Shown here piece by piece: positions 24,082 to 31,971 of a stretch of 64,000 nucleotides of DNA. The stretch covers positions 558,001-622,000 of the forward strand of contig NZ_FORC01000003.1 of the NCBI RefSeq assembly GCF_900113905.1. Reading direction: 5' to 3'. Origin of the DNA: Phytopseudomonas argentinensis. GTDB lineage: Bacteria > Pseudomonadota > Gammaproteobacteria > Pseudomonadales > Pseudomonadaceae. Position 1 is the stretch's first letter. Every line of letters begins with the position of its first letter. The position numbers and the translations under genes were made by a program. The notes beneath the pieces are model-generated. The model had not been told where the DNA came from, ran no database searches, and saw only the letters and a program-made list of their open reading frames with translations.

Positions 24082-25347
24082 TCACGGCGAACTGCTCTGG
24101 GCCGCCTCTTCCAGCTGCATGAGGGTGCCGATTCGGGTTGGTGTGAAGGGCGGGCGGGGCGCGGCAGGCTGCCAATCGAACAGGTATTGCGTGGCACCGC
24201 CGCATATCCGTCCCTGGCAGGCACCCATTCCGCAGCGCGTCGCCAGCTTCGCTTCGCGCCAGTTGCGGTGTGCGGCCACGGCGGCGTAGGGGACGTCTTC
24301 GCAGCGGCATAGCAGGGTGTCTGGTTGCGCCAGGCGTTTGAGTGCGGGGTCCAGCGCGAAGTGTTTGTTCAGCGCATCGGCAAAGCGTTGCCAGCGGGCA
24401 CGGGTTGCCCACACCCGCTGCGCGGCCTTGCGGTTGCCGGCGGCGGCGTGGCCGGCAATGCGGCCTTCGGCCAGGGCCAGTTCGCTGCCGCCGAAACCGG
24501 TACATTCGCCCGCCGCGTAGATGCCGGCCATATCGGTCGCCTGCCAGGCGTCGACCTTGATGGCAGCGCTGCCCAGCGCACAGCCGAGCGCCTGCCCTAG
24601 CTGCATGTTGGGGATCAGGCCGAAACCGCAGGCAAGGCGCGCGCACTCCAGCTCTTCGAGCTTGCCGTCACGCTGCAGGCGCACGCCTTCCAGGCGATCC
24701 TGCCCCAGTGCGGCGACGATGCGTGTACCAGGGCGATAACCGCCATCGAGCAGGCCGAAGGACTGCAACAGCTTGTGCGGCCAGCGCGGCAGTTGCAGGG
24801 CGAAGGCCGCGACTGCGCCTGTCGATGCCTGCTCGGCAATGCGTAACACCTGAGCGCCGGCCTGTTTCGCGGTGCTCGCGCTGGCCAGCAGCAACGGGCC
24901 GCTGCCGGCAACCACGATGCGTTCACCGGCCACCGGCAAGCCGCCCTTGATCAGCGCCTGCAGGCCGCCGGCACCGGTTACACCGGGCAACGTCCAGCCG
25001 GGAAACGGCAGTAACAACTCGCGTGCCCCGGTGCACAGGATCAGCTTGTGATAGGCGATCACCCAGCCGCGTTCGGCATCTTCCACCAACAGCCCATGGC
25101 TTCCGGCGCGGGCCACCACCCGGGTGGCGGCGTAACGCTGGATACTGGCGTGGTTATCCACAGCATCGCGCAGTCGGCGCGCCTGTGCAGGCACCTGCGC
25201 TCCTGCGCCATCGCGCCAGATCTGCCCGCCGGGCAATGGATTGTCGTCGAGCAGCACCACCTGCATACCGTCGCCTGCAGCGGCCAGCGCGGCGGACAGG
25301 CCGGCCGGGCCGGCGCCGATGATCAGTACGTCAGCCTGTTCGCTCAT
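24082..25347 (-). CDS. D-hydroxyproline dehydrogenase, FAD/NAD-binding subunit with BFD-like [2Fe-2S] domain
   Basis: 421-aa flavoprotein. The N-terminal dinucleotide-binding motif is IIGAGPAGLSAALAAA, a second one is VVAGSGPLLLASAS, and the C-terminal domain has Cys residues LCRCEDV and CGMGACQGRICG typical of BFD-like [2Fe-2S] sites. It belongs to the multi-subunit D-hydroxyproline / D-amino-acid dehydrogenases that pass electrons to the respiratory chain. The ATG overlaps the stop of the ferredoxin-like subunit (ATGA). It is the last gene of the operon epimerase - beta subunit - ferredoxin-like subunit - this subunit. Confidence 0.9.
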   Translation of the reverse strand: MSEQADVLIIGAGPAGLSAALAAAGDGMQVVLLDDNPLPGGQIWRDGAGAQVPAQARRLRDAVDNHASIQRYAATRVVARAGSHGLLVEDAERGWVIAYHKLILCTGARELLLPFPGWTLPGVTGAGGLQALIKGGLPVAGERIVVAGSGPLLLASASTAKQAGAQVLRIAEQASTGAVAAFALQLPRWPHKLLQSFGLLDGGYRPGTRIVAALGQDRLEGVRLQRDGKLEELECARLACGFGLIPNMQLGQALGCALGSAAIKVDAWQATDMAGIYAAGECTGFGGSELALAEGRIAGHAAAGNRKAAQRVWATRARWQRFADALNKHFALDPALKRLAQPDTLLCRCEDVPYAAVAAHRNWREAKLATRCGMGACQGRICGGATQYLFDWQPAAPRPPFTPTRIGTLMQLEEAAQSSSP

Positions 25348-25580
25348 GGCCGTGTCTCCACCTGCATGCCATCGCGGCACAGGGTCTGGCAGGCCAGGCG
25401 GCGCAGGCCGTCGACGGTTACCCGGCATTCCTGGCAGATGCCCATGCCGCACAGCGGTGCCCGGCGCTGGCCGCTGACCGAGGTACGTGCGCTGCCGTCG
25501 CCGCCCAGGGCGAGCGCGGCAGCGACCGTGGTGCCCGGCGCTACGCTGAGCGGGCGCCCATCGAGGTACAGGTCAGGCAT
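25344..25580 (-). CDS. D-hydroxyproline dehydrogenase, small [2Fe-2S] subunit
   Basis: 78-aa ferredoxin-like protein with LCGMGICQECRVTVDG...LACQTLC, the Cys pattern of small (2Fe-2S) subunits of hydroxyproline and sarcosine-type dehydrogenases. It carries electrons between the two flavoprotein subunits. The start overlaps the upstream oxidoreductase by 8 bases and the stop overlaps the downstream gene by 3, so all three subunits are translationally coupled. Confidence 0.9.
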   Translation of the reverse strand: MPDLYLDGRPLSVAPGTTVAAALALGGDGSARTSVSGQRRAPLCGMGICQECRVTVDGLRRLACQTLCRDGMQVETRP

Positions 25581-26688
25581 GGGCGGTTTCTCCAAGGTAA
25601 CGCCGGGGCGCATAGGCGGCGGCCGGAATGGGTTCGGCCTCGTCCCACAGCAGCGCCGCGAGCAGGTCGGCGGTAGCCGGCGCCGCGGTAACACCCAGCC
25701 CCTCATGGCCGACCGCCAGCCATAAGCCGGGCTGTTGCGGGTGTTCACCAATTAGCGGCATGCCGTCTGGTGTGGCGGCGCGAAAGCCGGCCCAGGCGCG
25801 GATGCCGTTGAGTTGCGCCAGGCCCGGCGCATAGCCCGCGGCATGCCTGAGCATGCGCGCCAGCAACCAGCCGTCGACCTCGGGGTCGAGGGTGTCGAAC
25901 TGCCGCGAGGTGCCGATGAACAGCTGGCCAGTCGGCCGCGGCTGGATGTTGCAGGCCACCGAGGCGCCACTGCTGTTGTGCACGCTGGTCAGGTAGCTCA
26001 GCTCGGTGATGGTATGGGTGACCGGGTGCGGGTAGCGGTCGGTGATCAGCAGGTGGCCCTTCTTCGCCGCGATGGGCAGCTCCGGGCAGAGCTCCACGGC
26101 TTGAATACCGTTGGCCAGCACCACGGCATCGGCGCCTAGCCAACTGCCGTCTTCGAGGCGCACGCGGTTGCCGTCCAGCTCCGTGACCTTGGCGCGACGC
26201 CCGGTGATGCGCGGGTTGTCGAGCATCCAGAGTGCAGTGTTCGGTGCGTAGAGAATGCCGTCGTCGGGCAGGCGCAGGGCGCCGTGCAAGCCGTCGCGCA
26301 GGATCGGTTCCATGGCCTGCAGCGCGTGGCCGGGCACCATCTCGCAGCGTATTCCCTCGGCGCGCAGGTTGCCGCTCTTGGCTTCTGCCGCCGCCAGCTC
26401 TTCTTCGTTGGCGGCCAACCACAGGGTGCCGTTGTTGCGATACGCGCAGTCGTCCGGCAATTGCGGGCCCAGCTCGCGCCAGCGGCTCAGCGAATAGCGG
26501 CTGATATCCAGTTCGGCCTGGTTGTCGTCGAGCACCAGCAAGTGGCCCATGCCGGCGGCGGTGGCGCCGTGCAGGCCGGCATCGATGACCAGCACTTGCT
26601 GACCGCGGCGGGCCAGTTCGCGGGCGCAGGCGGCGCCGATGATGCCGGCGCCGATGACGATCACATCGGCGACCCGCAGCGGGCTCAC
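25573..26688 (-). CDS. D-hydroxyproline dehydrogenase, FAD-dependent catalytic subunit
   Basis: 371-aa DAO-family flavoprotein that oxidises cis-4-hydroxy-D-proline to pyrroline-4-hydroxy-2-carboxylate. The FAD motif VIVIGAGIIGAACARELARRG begins at residue 8, the middle has the family LANGIQAVELCPELPI, and the C-terminus GLWLAVGHEGLGVTAAP. The start is a GTG at 26688 that overlaps the epimerase stop (GTGA); the only ATG further up lies inside the epimerase and would add about 36 unrelated residues. Operon position supports the assignment. Confidence 0.88.
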   Translation of the reverse strand: MSPLRVADVIVIGAGIIGAACARELARRGQQVLVIDAGLHGATAAGMGHLLVLDDNQAELDISRYSLSRWRELGPQLPDDCAYRNNGTLWLAANEEELAAAEAKSGNLRAEGIRCEMVPGHALQAMEPILRDGLHGALRLPDDGILYAPNTALWMLDNPRITGRRAKVTELDGNRVRLEDGSWLGADAVVLANGIQAVELCPELPIAAKKGHLLITDRYPHPVTHTITELSYLTSVHNSSGASVACNIQPRPTGQLFIGTSRQFDTLDPEVDGWLLARMLRHAAGYAPGLAQLNGIRAWAGFRAATPDGMPLIGEHPQQPGLWLAVGHEGLGVTAAPATADLLAALLWDEAEPIPAAAYAPRRYLGETAHA

Positions 26689-27758
26689 GGGCGGATGCCC
26701 CAGGCGAACGGATCGTCCTGTTCGAGCAGCAGGGTGGCTTCGGCGCTGATATTGGCGCGCCCGCGGATGGTCGGGATCACCTTGTCGCCCTGCCATTGGT
26801 AGGAGCCTTCGAACAGACTGCCGATCACGCTGGCCTGGCGCCAGATCTGTCCGGGTTGCAGCTTGCCCTCGGCGGCCAGGCAGGCCAGCTTGGCGCTGGT
26901 GCCGGTGCCGCAGGGCGAGCGGTCGTAGGCCTTGCCAGGGCAGAGCACGAAATTCCGGCTGTCGGCTCGCAGCGAAGCTGCTGCGCTCGATGATGCGGCG
27001 TTGGGAGCTGGCGAAAAATGCTCATTTACAGCCAGTAAACTGCGTTTTTTGGCCAGCTCCCGCCTTGCCTCCTCTTCGCTCGCGACGCTTGGCTGCGAGC
27101 CTTCCGGCTGTTCATTTTCCGCAAACAGCTCGATATGGTCGATCAGGCCGCCGTCCTCGCCACGAATGCCCTGGTCTTCCAGCGCCTTTTGCACGGCGTA
27201 GGTGTAGGCGGTCAGCGCTTCGACGTTGTCGCCGGTGATGCGCTGGCCGTGGTCGGCGATCAGGAAGAACCAGTTGCCGCCCCAGGCGATATCGCCCTGC
27301 ACCAGGCCGTAGCCCGGAACCTGCAGTTCGACGGCCTGGCGGTAACGGTAGGACGGCACGTTGCGCACGCTGACCGAGCGATCCTCGTGCAAGGTCGCCT
27401 CGACCGTGCCCACCGGCGTTTCGATCTTGTGCACGCCAGCGCCGATGCGGCCCATATGGGCCAGCGACACCACCAGGCCGATGGTGCCGTGCCCGCACAT
27501 GCCGAGGTAACCGGTGTTGTTGAAGAAGATCACACCGGCACAGGCGCTGGGGTCGACGGGCTCGCAGAGCAGGGCGCCGACCAGCACATCATTGCCGCGC
27601 GGTTCGAGAATGCAGGCGGCGCGCCAGGCATCGTGCTCACTGGCCAGCAGCTGTTTGCGCTCGGCCATGCTGCCCGTGCCGAGATCGGGAAAGCCGCTGA
27701 CCACCAGCCGGGTCGGCTCGCCGCCGGTATGGGAGTCGATCACTTCGATGCGTTTCAT
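26685..27758 (-). CDS. lhpA: 4-hydroxyproline 2-epimerase with an in-frame repeat insertion
   Basis: 357-aa proline-racemase-family enzyme converting trans-4-hydroxy-L-proline to cis-4-hydroxy-D-proline, the first pathway step. The two catalytic Cys are C88 (GMCGHGTIG) and C283 (SPCGTGTSAK). Known LhpA proteins are about 310 residues with the second Cys near 236, so this protein is longer by about 47 residues. The extra part is residues ~217-264 (Glu/Ala/Ser/Lys-rich), encoded by a palindromic repeat at 26967-27110. The frame is kept, so the enzyme may still work. First gene of the catabolic operon. Confidence 0.9.
   Translation of the reverse strand: MKRIEVIDSHTGGEPTRLVVSGFPDLGTGSMAERKQLLASEHDAWRAACILEPRGNDVLVGALLCEPVDPSACAGVIFFNNTGYLGMCGHGTIGLVVSLAHMGRIGAGVHKIETPVGTVEATLHEDRSVSVRNVPSYRYRQAVELQVPGYGLVQGDIAWGGNWFFLIADHGQRITGDNVEALTAYTYAVQKALEDQGIRGEDGGLIDHIELFAENEQPEGSQPSVASEEEARRELAKKRSLLAVNEHFSPAPNAASSSAAASLRADSRNFVLCPGKAYDRSPCGTGTSAKLACLAAEGKLQPGQIWRQASVIGSLFEGSYQWQGDKVIPTIRGRANISAEATLLLEQDDPFAWGIRP
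26964..27110. repeat. Palindromic repeat inserted in frame in the epimerase gene
   Basis: Nested inverted arms: GGCTCGCAGC (26964-26973) with GCTGCGAGCC (27092-27101), and GGGAGCTGGC (27003-27012) with GCCAGCTCCC (27052-27061). Between them lies AAAATGCTCATTTACAGCCA, of a kind I recall as a dispersed Pseudomonas repeat. Both strands can fold into a long hairpin. Confidence 0.75.
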
Positions 27759-27880
27759 GGGCGCTGCGCCTGTATGCCGATTGAATGGCTACAGGGTGAC
27801 GCGAGGCAGGCCGGACGGCTTGAAGGATTTGCGCCGGCACGATGACGAAATCGGCATAGCGCCAGCGCCTCGCCGGGGTT

Positions 27881-28774
27881 TCAACACCAGCAGTGGCTGG
27901 TGCTGGCCACGGCGTCGTGGGCATGCAGGCTTTCGGCATGGGTAACCTGGATGTGGAAGCCGTTGATACCTGGCATTGCCAGCAATGCCTGGTGCACGCG
28001 GCGTGCAGCGTCCTCGCAGAACATCAGGTTCTGGCCGTTGGCCAGGGCAAAGGCCTGTTCGTCGGCGCGTTTGACGGCGGTCTGTACGGCGGTGCCCAGG
28101 GCGGCTTCGGCACCGTCGAGCAGCGCCAGGAACGGCAGGCTGTTCGCCTCGCTGGGCAGGCGCACGCGGATATGCGCCTCGCTGCGCTGGCTATGTGGGG
28201 TAGCGACGATCCCCGTGCTGCCAAGCCAGGCGTGAAGGGCGTCGTAGTCCAGCGGGCGATCGGCGAAGTCGTCGGCGAAGCGCTGCTGGATCAACTGCCG
28301 AGCCAGGGCGGCCGAGCAGGGGCAGGTCGACGAATAGTCCAGGCGCAGGCCCAGCTCGAGGTGGAAACCCGCAGGATCGAGCCGGGCGCTGAGGGTCAGC
28401 GGATAGGCCTTGTAGCCGGCGAGCGGACTGATCAGCGCCGGGCGCGGGATCAGCCAGTCGCCGCGCAGCTCCAGATGGGCGCAGTGCGACAGCCCCTGGT
28501 GGCTACGCAGGAAATCCTCCAGCACGCGGCGCAGCGTTGCCGGTGACAGGGGCTCCAACTGCAGGTCGGCCAGGGCCAGGTAAAGGCGTGACATATGGAT
28601 GCCACGGGCCTGCCCGTCGTCCAGGCTGACCCCGGCATCTACCTGGGCATTGATCGGTTGCTCGCCCAGCCGCAGCGGCAGGGCGATACCGCGCATGCCC
28701 ACCCAGTCGAGTGGTGCGGCCGGTTGCGTGCTGCGTTGTGCGGCGATATCGGGCAGCGTGGTCTGACGATTCAT
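27881..28774 (-). CDS. folE2: GTP cyclohydrolase FolE2
   Basis: 297-aa type IB GTP cyclohydrolase making 7,8-dihydroneopterin triphosphate for folate synthesis. The metal-site Cys is in YSSTCPCSAAL and the active-site Glu region in RLPSEANSLPF; the C-terminus ends AVASTSHCWC. FolE2 can use metals other than zinc and replaces the zinc enzyme FolE during zinc shortage. It starts 43 bases from a perfect Zur box and diverges from dksA2, which makes zinc-starvation control very likely. Confidence 0.95.
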   Translation of the reverse strand: MNRQTTLPDIAAQRSTQPAAPLDWVGMRGIALPLRLGEQPINAQVDAGVSLDDGQARGIHMSRLYLALADLQLEPLSPATLRRVLEDFLRSHQGLSHCAHLELRGDWLIPRPALISPLAGYKAYPLTLSARLDPAGFHLELGLRLDYSSTCPCSAALARQLIQQRFADDFADRPLDYDALHAWLGSTGIVATPHSQRSEAHIRVRLPSEANSLPFLALLDGAEAALGTAVQTAVKRADEQAFALANGQNLMFCEDAARRVHQALLAMPGINGFHIQVTHAESLHAHDAVASTSHCWC

Positions 28775-28816
28775 CGGTTTCCTCGGTGCGGAGCAGCATG
28801 ACAATGGAATATTTAA

Positions 28817-28831
28817 TGTTATGTTATAACA
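28817..28831. promoter_or_regulatory. Zur box between folE2 and dksA2
   Basis: TGTTATGTTATAACA is a perfect palindrome (TGTTAT-GTT-ATAACA) that fits the Zur consensus. It is placed to repress both divergent promoters when zinc is sufficient. Confidence 0.9.
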
Positions 28832-28854
28832 ATTAAGTGATCCGTGAGCCCACC

Positions 28855-29259
28855 ATGACCCCCGATGAATTGATCGCCCAGCCCCCCGAGGCCTACATGA
28901 ACGATGCCCAGCAGGCGTTCTTTCGCGACCTGCTGGTTCGCCAGCGCGAGGAACTGCAGCAGCGTATCGACGGCGAGTTCGGCGAATTGCGCGAGCAGGA
29001 GCGGCCCGCCGACGAGGCCGACATCGCCAGCCGCGAGGAGCAACGGCAATGGCAACTGCGCCTGCTGGAGCGGGAAAAGAAGCTGCTCGACAAGATCGAT
29101 CAGGCCCTCGATCGCCTGGCCCGTGGCGAGTACGGCTGGTGCCGGGAGACCGGCGAGCCGATCGGTCTACGTCGCCTGCTGCTGCGGCCCACCGCCACCC
29201 TGTGTATCGAAGCGAAAGAGCGCGAAGAACAGCGCGAACGCCACCAACGTGACCTGTGA
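28855..29259 (+). CDS. dksA2: DksA2, zinc-independent DksA paralogue
   Basis: 134-aa DksA/TraR family protein that binds the RNA polymerase secondary channel with ppGpp. The coiled-coil tip and the globular part are normal, but the zinc finger is C-x2-T...C-x2-A (GWCRETGEP and TLCIEAKE) instead of four Cys. This is the zinc-free form that substitutes for DksA under zinc shortage in P. aeruginosa. ATG at 28855 is used rather than the GTG at 28837, which is close to the Zur box. zigA begins 26 bases after it. Confidence 0.94.
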   Translation: MTPDELIAQPPEAYMNDAQQAFFRDLLVRQREELQQRIDGEFGELREQERPADEADIASREEQRQWQLRLLEREKKLLDKIDQALDRLARGEYGWCRETGEPIGLRRLLLRPTATLCIEAKEREEQRERHQRDL

Positions 29260-29285
29260 ACCCTGATGCTGATGAGGACCCCGCC

Positions 29286-30488
29286 ATGCCCAACCGCCTT
29301 CCCGTGACCGTGCTTTCCGGCTTTCTCGGTGCCGGCAAGAGCACCCTGCTCAACCATGTGCTGAAGAACCGTGACGGCCTGCGTGTCGCGGTGATCGTCA
29401 ACGATATGAGTGAAATCAACATCGATGGCAGCGAGGTGCAGAAGGGCGTCAGCCTCAATCGCGCCGAAGAGAAGCTGGTCGAGATGAGCAACGGCTGCAT
29501 CTGCTGTACCCTTCGCGAGGACCTGCTCGACGAGGTCAGCAAGCTGGCCCGCGACGGCCGCTTCGACTACCTGCTGATCGAGTCCACCGGCATTTCCGAG
29601 CCGCTGCCGGTGGCCGAGACCTTCACCTTTCGCGACGAACAGGGCCAGAGCCTGGCCGATCTGGCACGCCTGGATACCCTGGTGACGGTGGTCGACGGGG
29701 TGAATTTCCTGCCCGACTTCCAGGCCGCGCAGACCCTCGCCAGCCGCGGTGAAACCCTGGGCGAGGAGGACGAGCGCTCGATCACCGACCTGCTGATCGA
29801 GCAGATCGAATTCGCCGACGTGCTGCTGATCAGCAAGATAGACCTGATCAGCCGGGCCGAGCGCGAAGAGCTGACCGCCATCCTGCGCCGCCTCAACACC
29901 CGCGCCAGGATCGTGCCGATGAGCATGGGCGCGGTGCCGCTGAACACCATTCTCGACACCGGCCTGTTCGACTTCGAGCGCGCCGCCGAGTCGCCCGGCT
30001 GGCTCAAGGAGCTGCGTGGCGAGCACCTGCCGGAGACCGAGGAGTACGGCATCGCCTCCAGCGCTTACCGGGCACGGCGGCCCTTCCATCCGCAGCGGTT
30101 CTTCGATTTTCTCAGCCGCGAGTGGACCAACGGCCGGCTGCTGCGCTCCAAGGGCTTTTTCTGGCTGGCCAGCAAGTATCAGGAGGCGGGCAGCTGGTCC
30201 CAGGCCGGCGGCCTGATGCGTCATGGCCTGGCCGGGCGCTGGTGGCGCTTCGTGCCGAAGAGCCAATGGCCCCAGGACGAGGACGAACTCAAGGGCATCA
30301 TCCGCCAGTGGGACAAGGCCAGCGGTGATTGCCGCCAGGAGCTGGTGTTCATCGGCCAGCACATCGACTTCGACAAGCTGCATGCCGAGCTGGACGCCTG
30401 CCTGCTCAGCGATGCGGAAATGGCCGCCGGCGTCGAGACCTGGCTGCAGCTGCCCGATCCATTCGGCCCCTGGCAGGAGGCCGCGTGA
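29286..30488 (+). CDS. zigA: Zinc metallochaperone GTPase ZigA
   Basis: 400-aa G3E GTPase. P-loop GFLGAGKST, metal motif NGCICCTLRED and a CobW C-terminal domain with GRWWRFVPKSQW are present; the guanine motif is SKID. ZigA-type proteins hand zinc to client enzymes when zinc is scarce. Its place in a block headed by dksA2 behind a Zur box supports this rather than a cobalamin role. The stop overlaps the next start by one base (TGATG). Confidence 0.93.
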   Translation: MPNRLPVTVLSGFLGAGKSTLLNHVLKNRDGLRVAVIVNDMSEINIDGSEVQKGVSLNRAEEKLVEMSNGCICCTLREDLLDEVSKLARDGRFDYLLIESTGISEPLPVAETFTFRDEQGQSLADLARLDTLVTVVDGVNFLPDFQAAQTLASRGETLGEEDERSITDLLIEQIEFADVLLISKIDLISRAEREELTAILRRLNTRARIVPMSMGAVPLNTILDTGLFDFERAAESPGWLKELRGEHLPETEEYGIASSAYRARRPFHPQRFFDFLSREWTNGRLLRSKGFFWLASKYQEAGSWSQAGGLMRHGLAGRWWRFVPKSQWPQDEDELKGIIRQWDKASGDCRQELVFIGQHIDFDKLHAELDACLLSDAEMAAGVETWLQLPDPFGPWQEAA

Positions 30489-31132
30489 TGCTGGAGCTCA
30501 AGGTACAGCCGGCGCCGCTGCAGGTCAGCAGCGAGCGCATCGAGATCCTCGGCGACGCCCTGCGTGACGAGGTCAACCTGGCGGTCTGGCAGCGCCAGCT
30601 GCCCGAGCATCTCGCTGCGTTCGCCAGCAGCTTGCTGGCCCAGGGCGAGCCGCTGGCCGAATCCCTGAGCATCGAGCTGGCCGATCCCGATGCCGATCCC
30701 GATCTGCACGGGCTGCTGAGCGGCTATAGCGACCTGCCCGGCCAGGCGGCATTCCTGGCGGACGTGGCCTGGCTGTTGCGCGCCTATGCCTGCCTGCTCG
30801 ATGCGCGGCGGATCGGCCTGCGCCTGCGCGCGCTGGATGGTGCCATGTGCCCGCGCTTCCACGTCGATCATGTACCGCTACGGCTGATCACCAGCTATGC
30901 CGGCCCCGGCAGCCAGTGGCTGGGCGAAGGCAACCTGTCGCGTCAGCTGTTGGGTGGTGCGCAGGCGTTGCCCAGGGACGGCGCCTTAGTCGAGCAGATC
31001 GACTGCGGCCACGTGGCGCTGGTCAAGGGTGAGCGCTGGGTCGGTAACGAAGGACGCGGGCTGATCCACCGCTCGCCCGCCTTGCCTGCCGGTGAGCGTC
31101 GCCTGCTGCTGACCTTGGATTGGCTGGCGTGA
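30488..31132 (+). CDS. DUF1826 family protein
   Basis: 214-aa soluble protein of the DUF1826 family, recognised by CPRFHVDHVPLRLITSYAGPGSQWL and the C-terminal ALPAGERRLLLTLDW. The conserved Cys/His residues could bind metal. It is regularly found with zigA and dksA2 in Zur regulons of pseudomonads, and here it is coupled to zigA by a TGATG overlap. Biochemical role unknown; link to zinc handling is inferred from context. Confidence 0.88.
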   Translation: MLELKVQPAPLQVSSERIEILGDALRDEVNLAVWQRQLPEHLAAFASSLLAQGEPLAESLSIELADPDADPDLHGLLSGYSDLPGQAAFLADVAWLLRAYACLLDARRIGLRLRALDGAMCPRFHVDHVPLRLITSYAGPGSQWLGEGNLSRQLLGGAQALPRDGALVEQIDCGHVALVKGERWVGNEGRGLIHRSPALPAGERRLLLTLDWLA

Positions 31133-31464
31133 TGGCCGAAGCGCGGGCAAAAAAATGCTGCGCCTGAGCGCAGCAACATCGCCACCGGGCCTGTCCGGCA
31201 GCCAAGAGAGGCTGTATTAACGCCGAAAGAGATGACGATTGAATGACGGCTTGGAGCCTGCTCGCGATCTGCATGTGCATGAAGCGGCACCTACAAGGCA
31301 AAAGCGGCCGGTCGTGCTGCGATTCAAACCTGCTCATATTGGTGGGCTGAAGCGGATCGCCGCCCGGCCCACCCTACGAGGCTGGCACGATCTGTAGGGT
31401 GGGCCGCCCCGCCACTTAGCTGTCAAAATCGACGCATCTGGGCAGAAAAACTATGAACAGGCTT
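31133..31464. other. Intergenic region with hairpin terminator and dispersed repeats, no gene
   Basis: At 31149-31175 the minus strand reads TGCTGCGC-TCAG-GCGCAGCATTTTTTT, a strong terminator for leftward transcription (gene at 31465) that may also end zigA transcripts. At 31282-31320 lies CTACAAGGCAAAAGCGGCCG, a repeat also seen at 32969, and at 31382-31412 GTAGGGTGGGCCG with its inverted partner at 31360. No supported ORF. Confidence 0.6.
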
Positions 31465-31818
31465 TCAGTAAGCCATCCACACGCCCTTGCTTTGCCCTTC
31501 GCAGAACGGCTTGAGGTAGGCGGCGTCTTCGGCCACGCCGTAGTAGTGGATGTCCTGCTGATACGGGGTGCCGCCGATCCGGGCGTTGCGGCACACGCCA
31601 AAGGCGCCCACCGGGCACTGCTCGACGAAGCTGACATCGACCTTCTGGCCCTTGAGCTGCGGCTGGCAGAAGCCGCTGCGGAACAGGTTCGGCGGGATGC
31701 TGCGGTTCTGCTGGCAGACCTTCACGTCCAGCCGCTCGGCCTGGCTGTGCACCACGCAGGCTTCGCCCCAGGCCAAGCCGGACAGACCACACAATAGCAG
31801 GGGCAGCAAACGGCGCAT
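31465..31818 (-). CDS. Secreted cysteine-containing hypothetical protein, 117 aa
   Basis: Begins with a signal peptide (MRRLLPLLLCGLSGLAWG). The mature part has five Cys (ACVV, KVCQQ, GFCQP, EQCPVG, VCRNA plus PFCEG), suggesting disulfides in the periplasm. Sequence similarity to a named family is not apparent to me. It lies between the DUF1826 and CobW-like genes but on the opposite strand, so it is not part of their transcript. Confidence 0.75.
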   Translation of the reverse strand: MRRLLPLLLCGLSGLAWGEACVVHSQAERLDVKVCQQNRSIPPNLFRSGFCQPQLKGQKVDVSFVEQCPVGAFGVCRNARIGGTPYQQDIHYYGVAEDAAYLKPFCEGQSKGVWMAY

Positions 31819-31849
31819 TGAGCCAACTCCAGAAAAGATGCGGCGATTT

Positions 31850-31960
31850 TAGGGGCTGTTGACGTTTCGCGGCAACGCGGCTCGCATTGAAACGCCGGCA
31901 GACTCTCGCCTTTCGCTCGATCAACGCCCACCGGGCTTTCCCCCACGTCGCCAAGCCTTC
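31850..31960. repeat. Diverged end of the TAGGG-CTGTTGACGTTTC element
   Basis: TAGGGGCTGTTGACGTTTC (31850-31868) matches the terminal repeat of the element at 13047-13344 with one mismatch, and the following GCGGCAACGCGGCTCGC is the inverted form of the sequence just inside that element. No second terminus is seen nearby, so the copy looks truncated. It occupies the promoter gap of the CobW-like gene. Confidence 0.6.
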
Positions 31961-31971
31961 ACCATAGCGCC

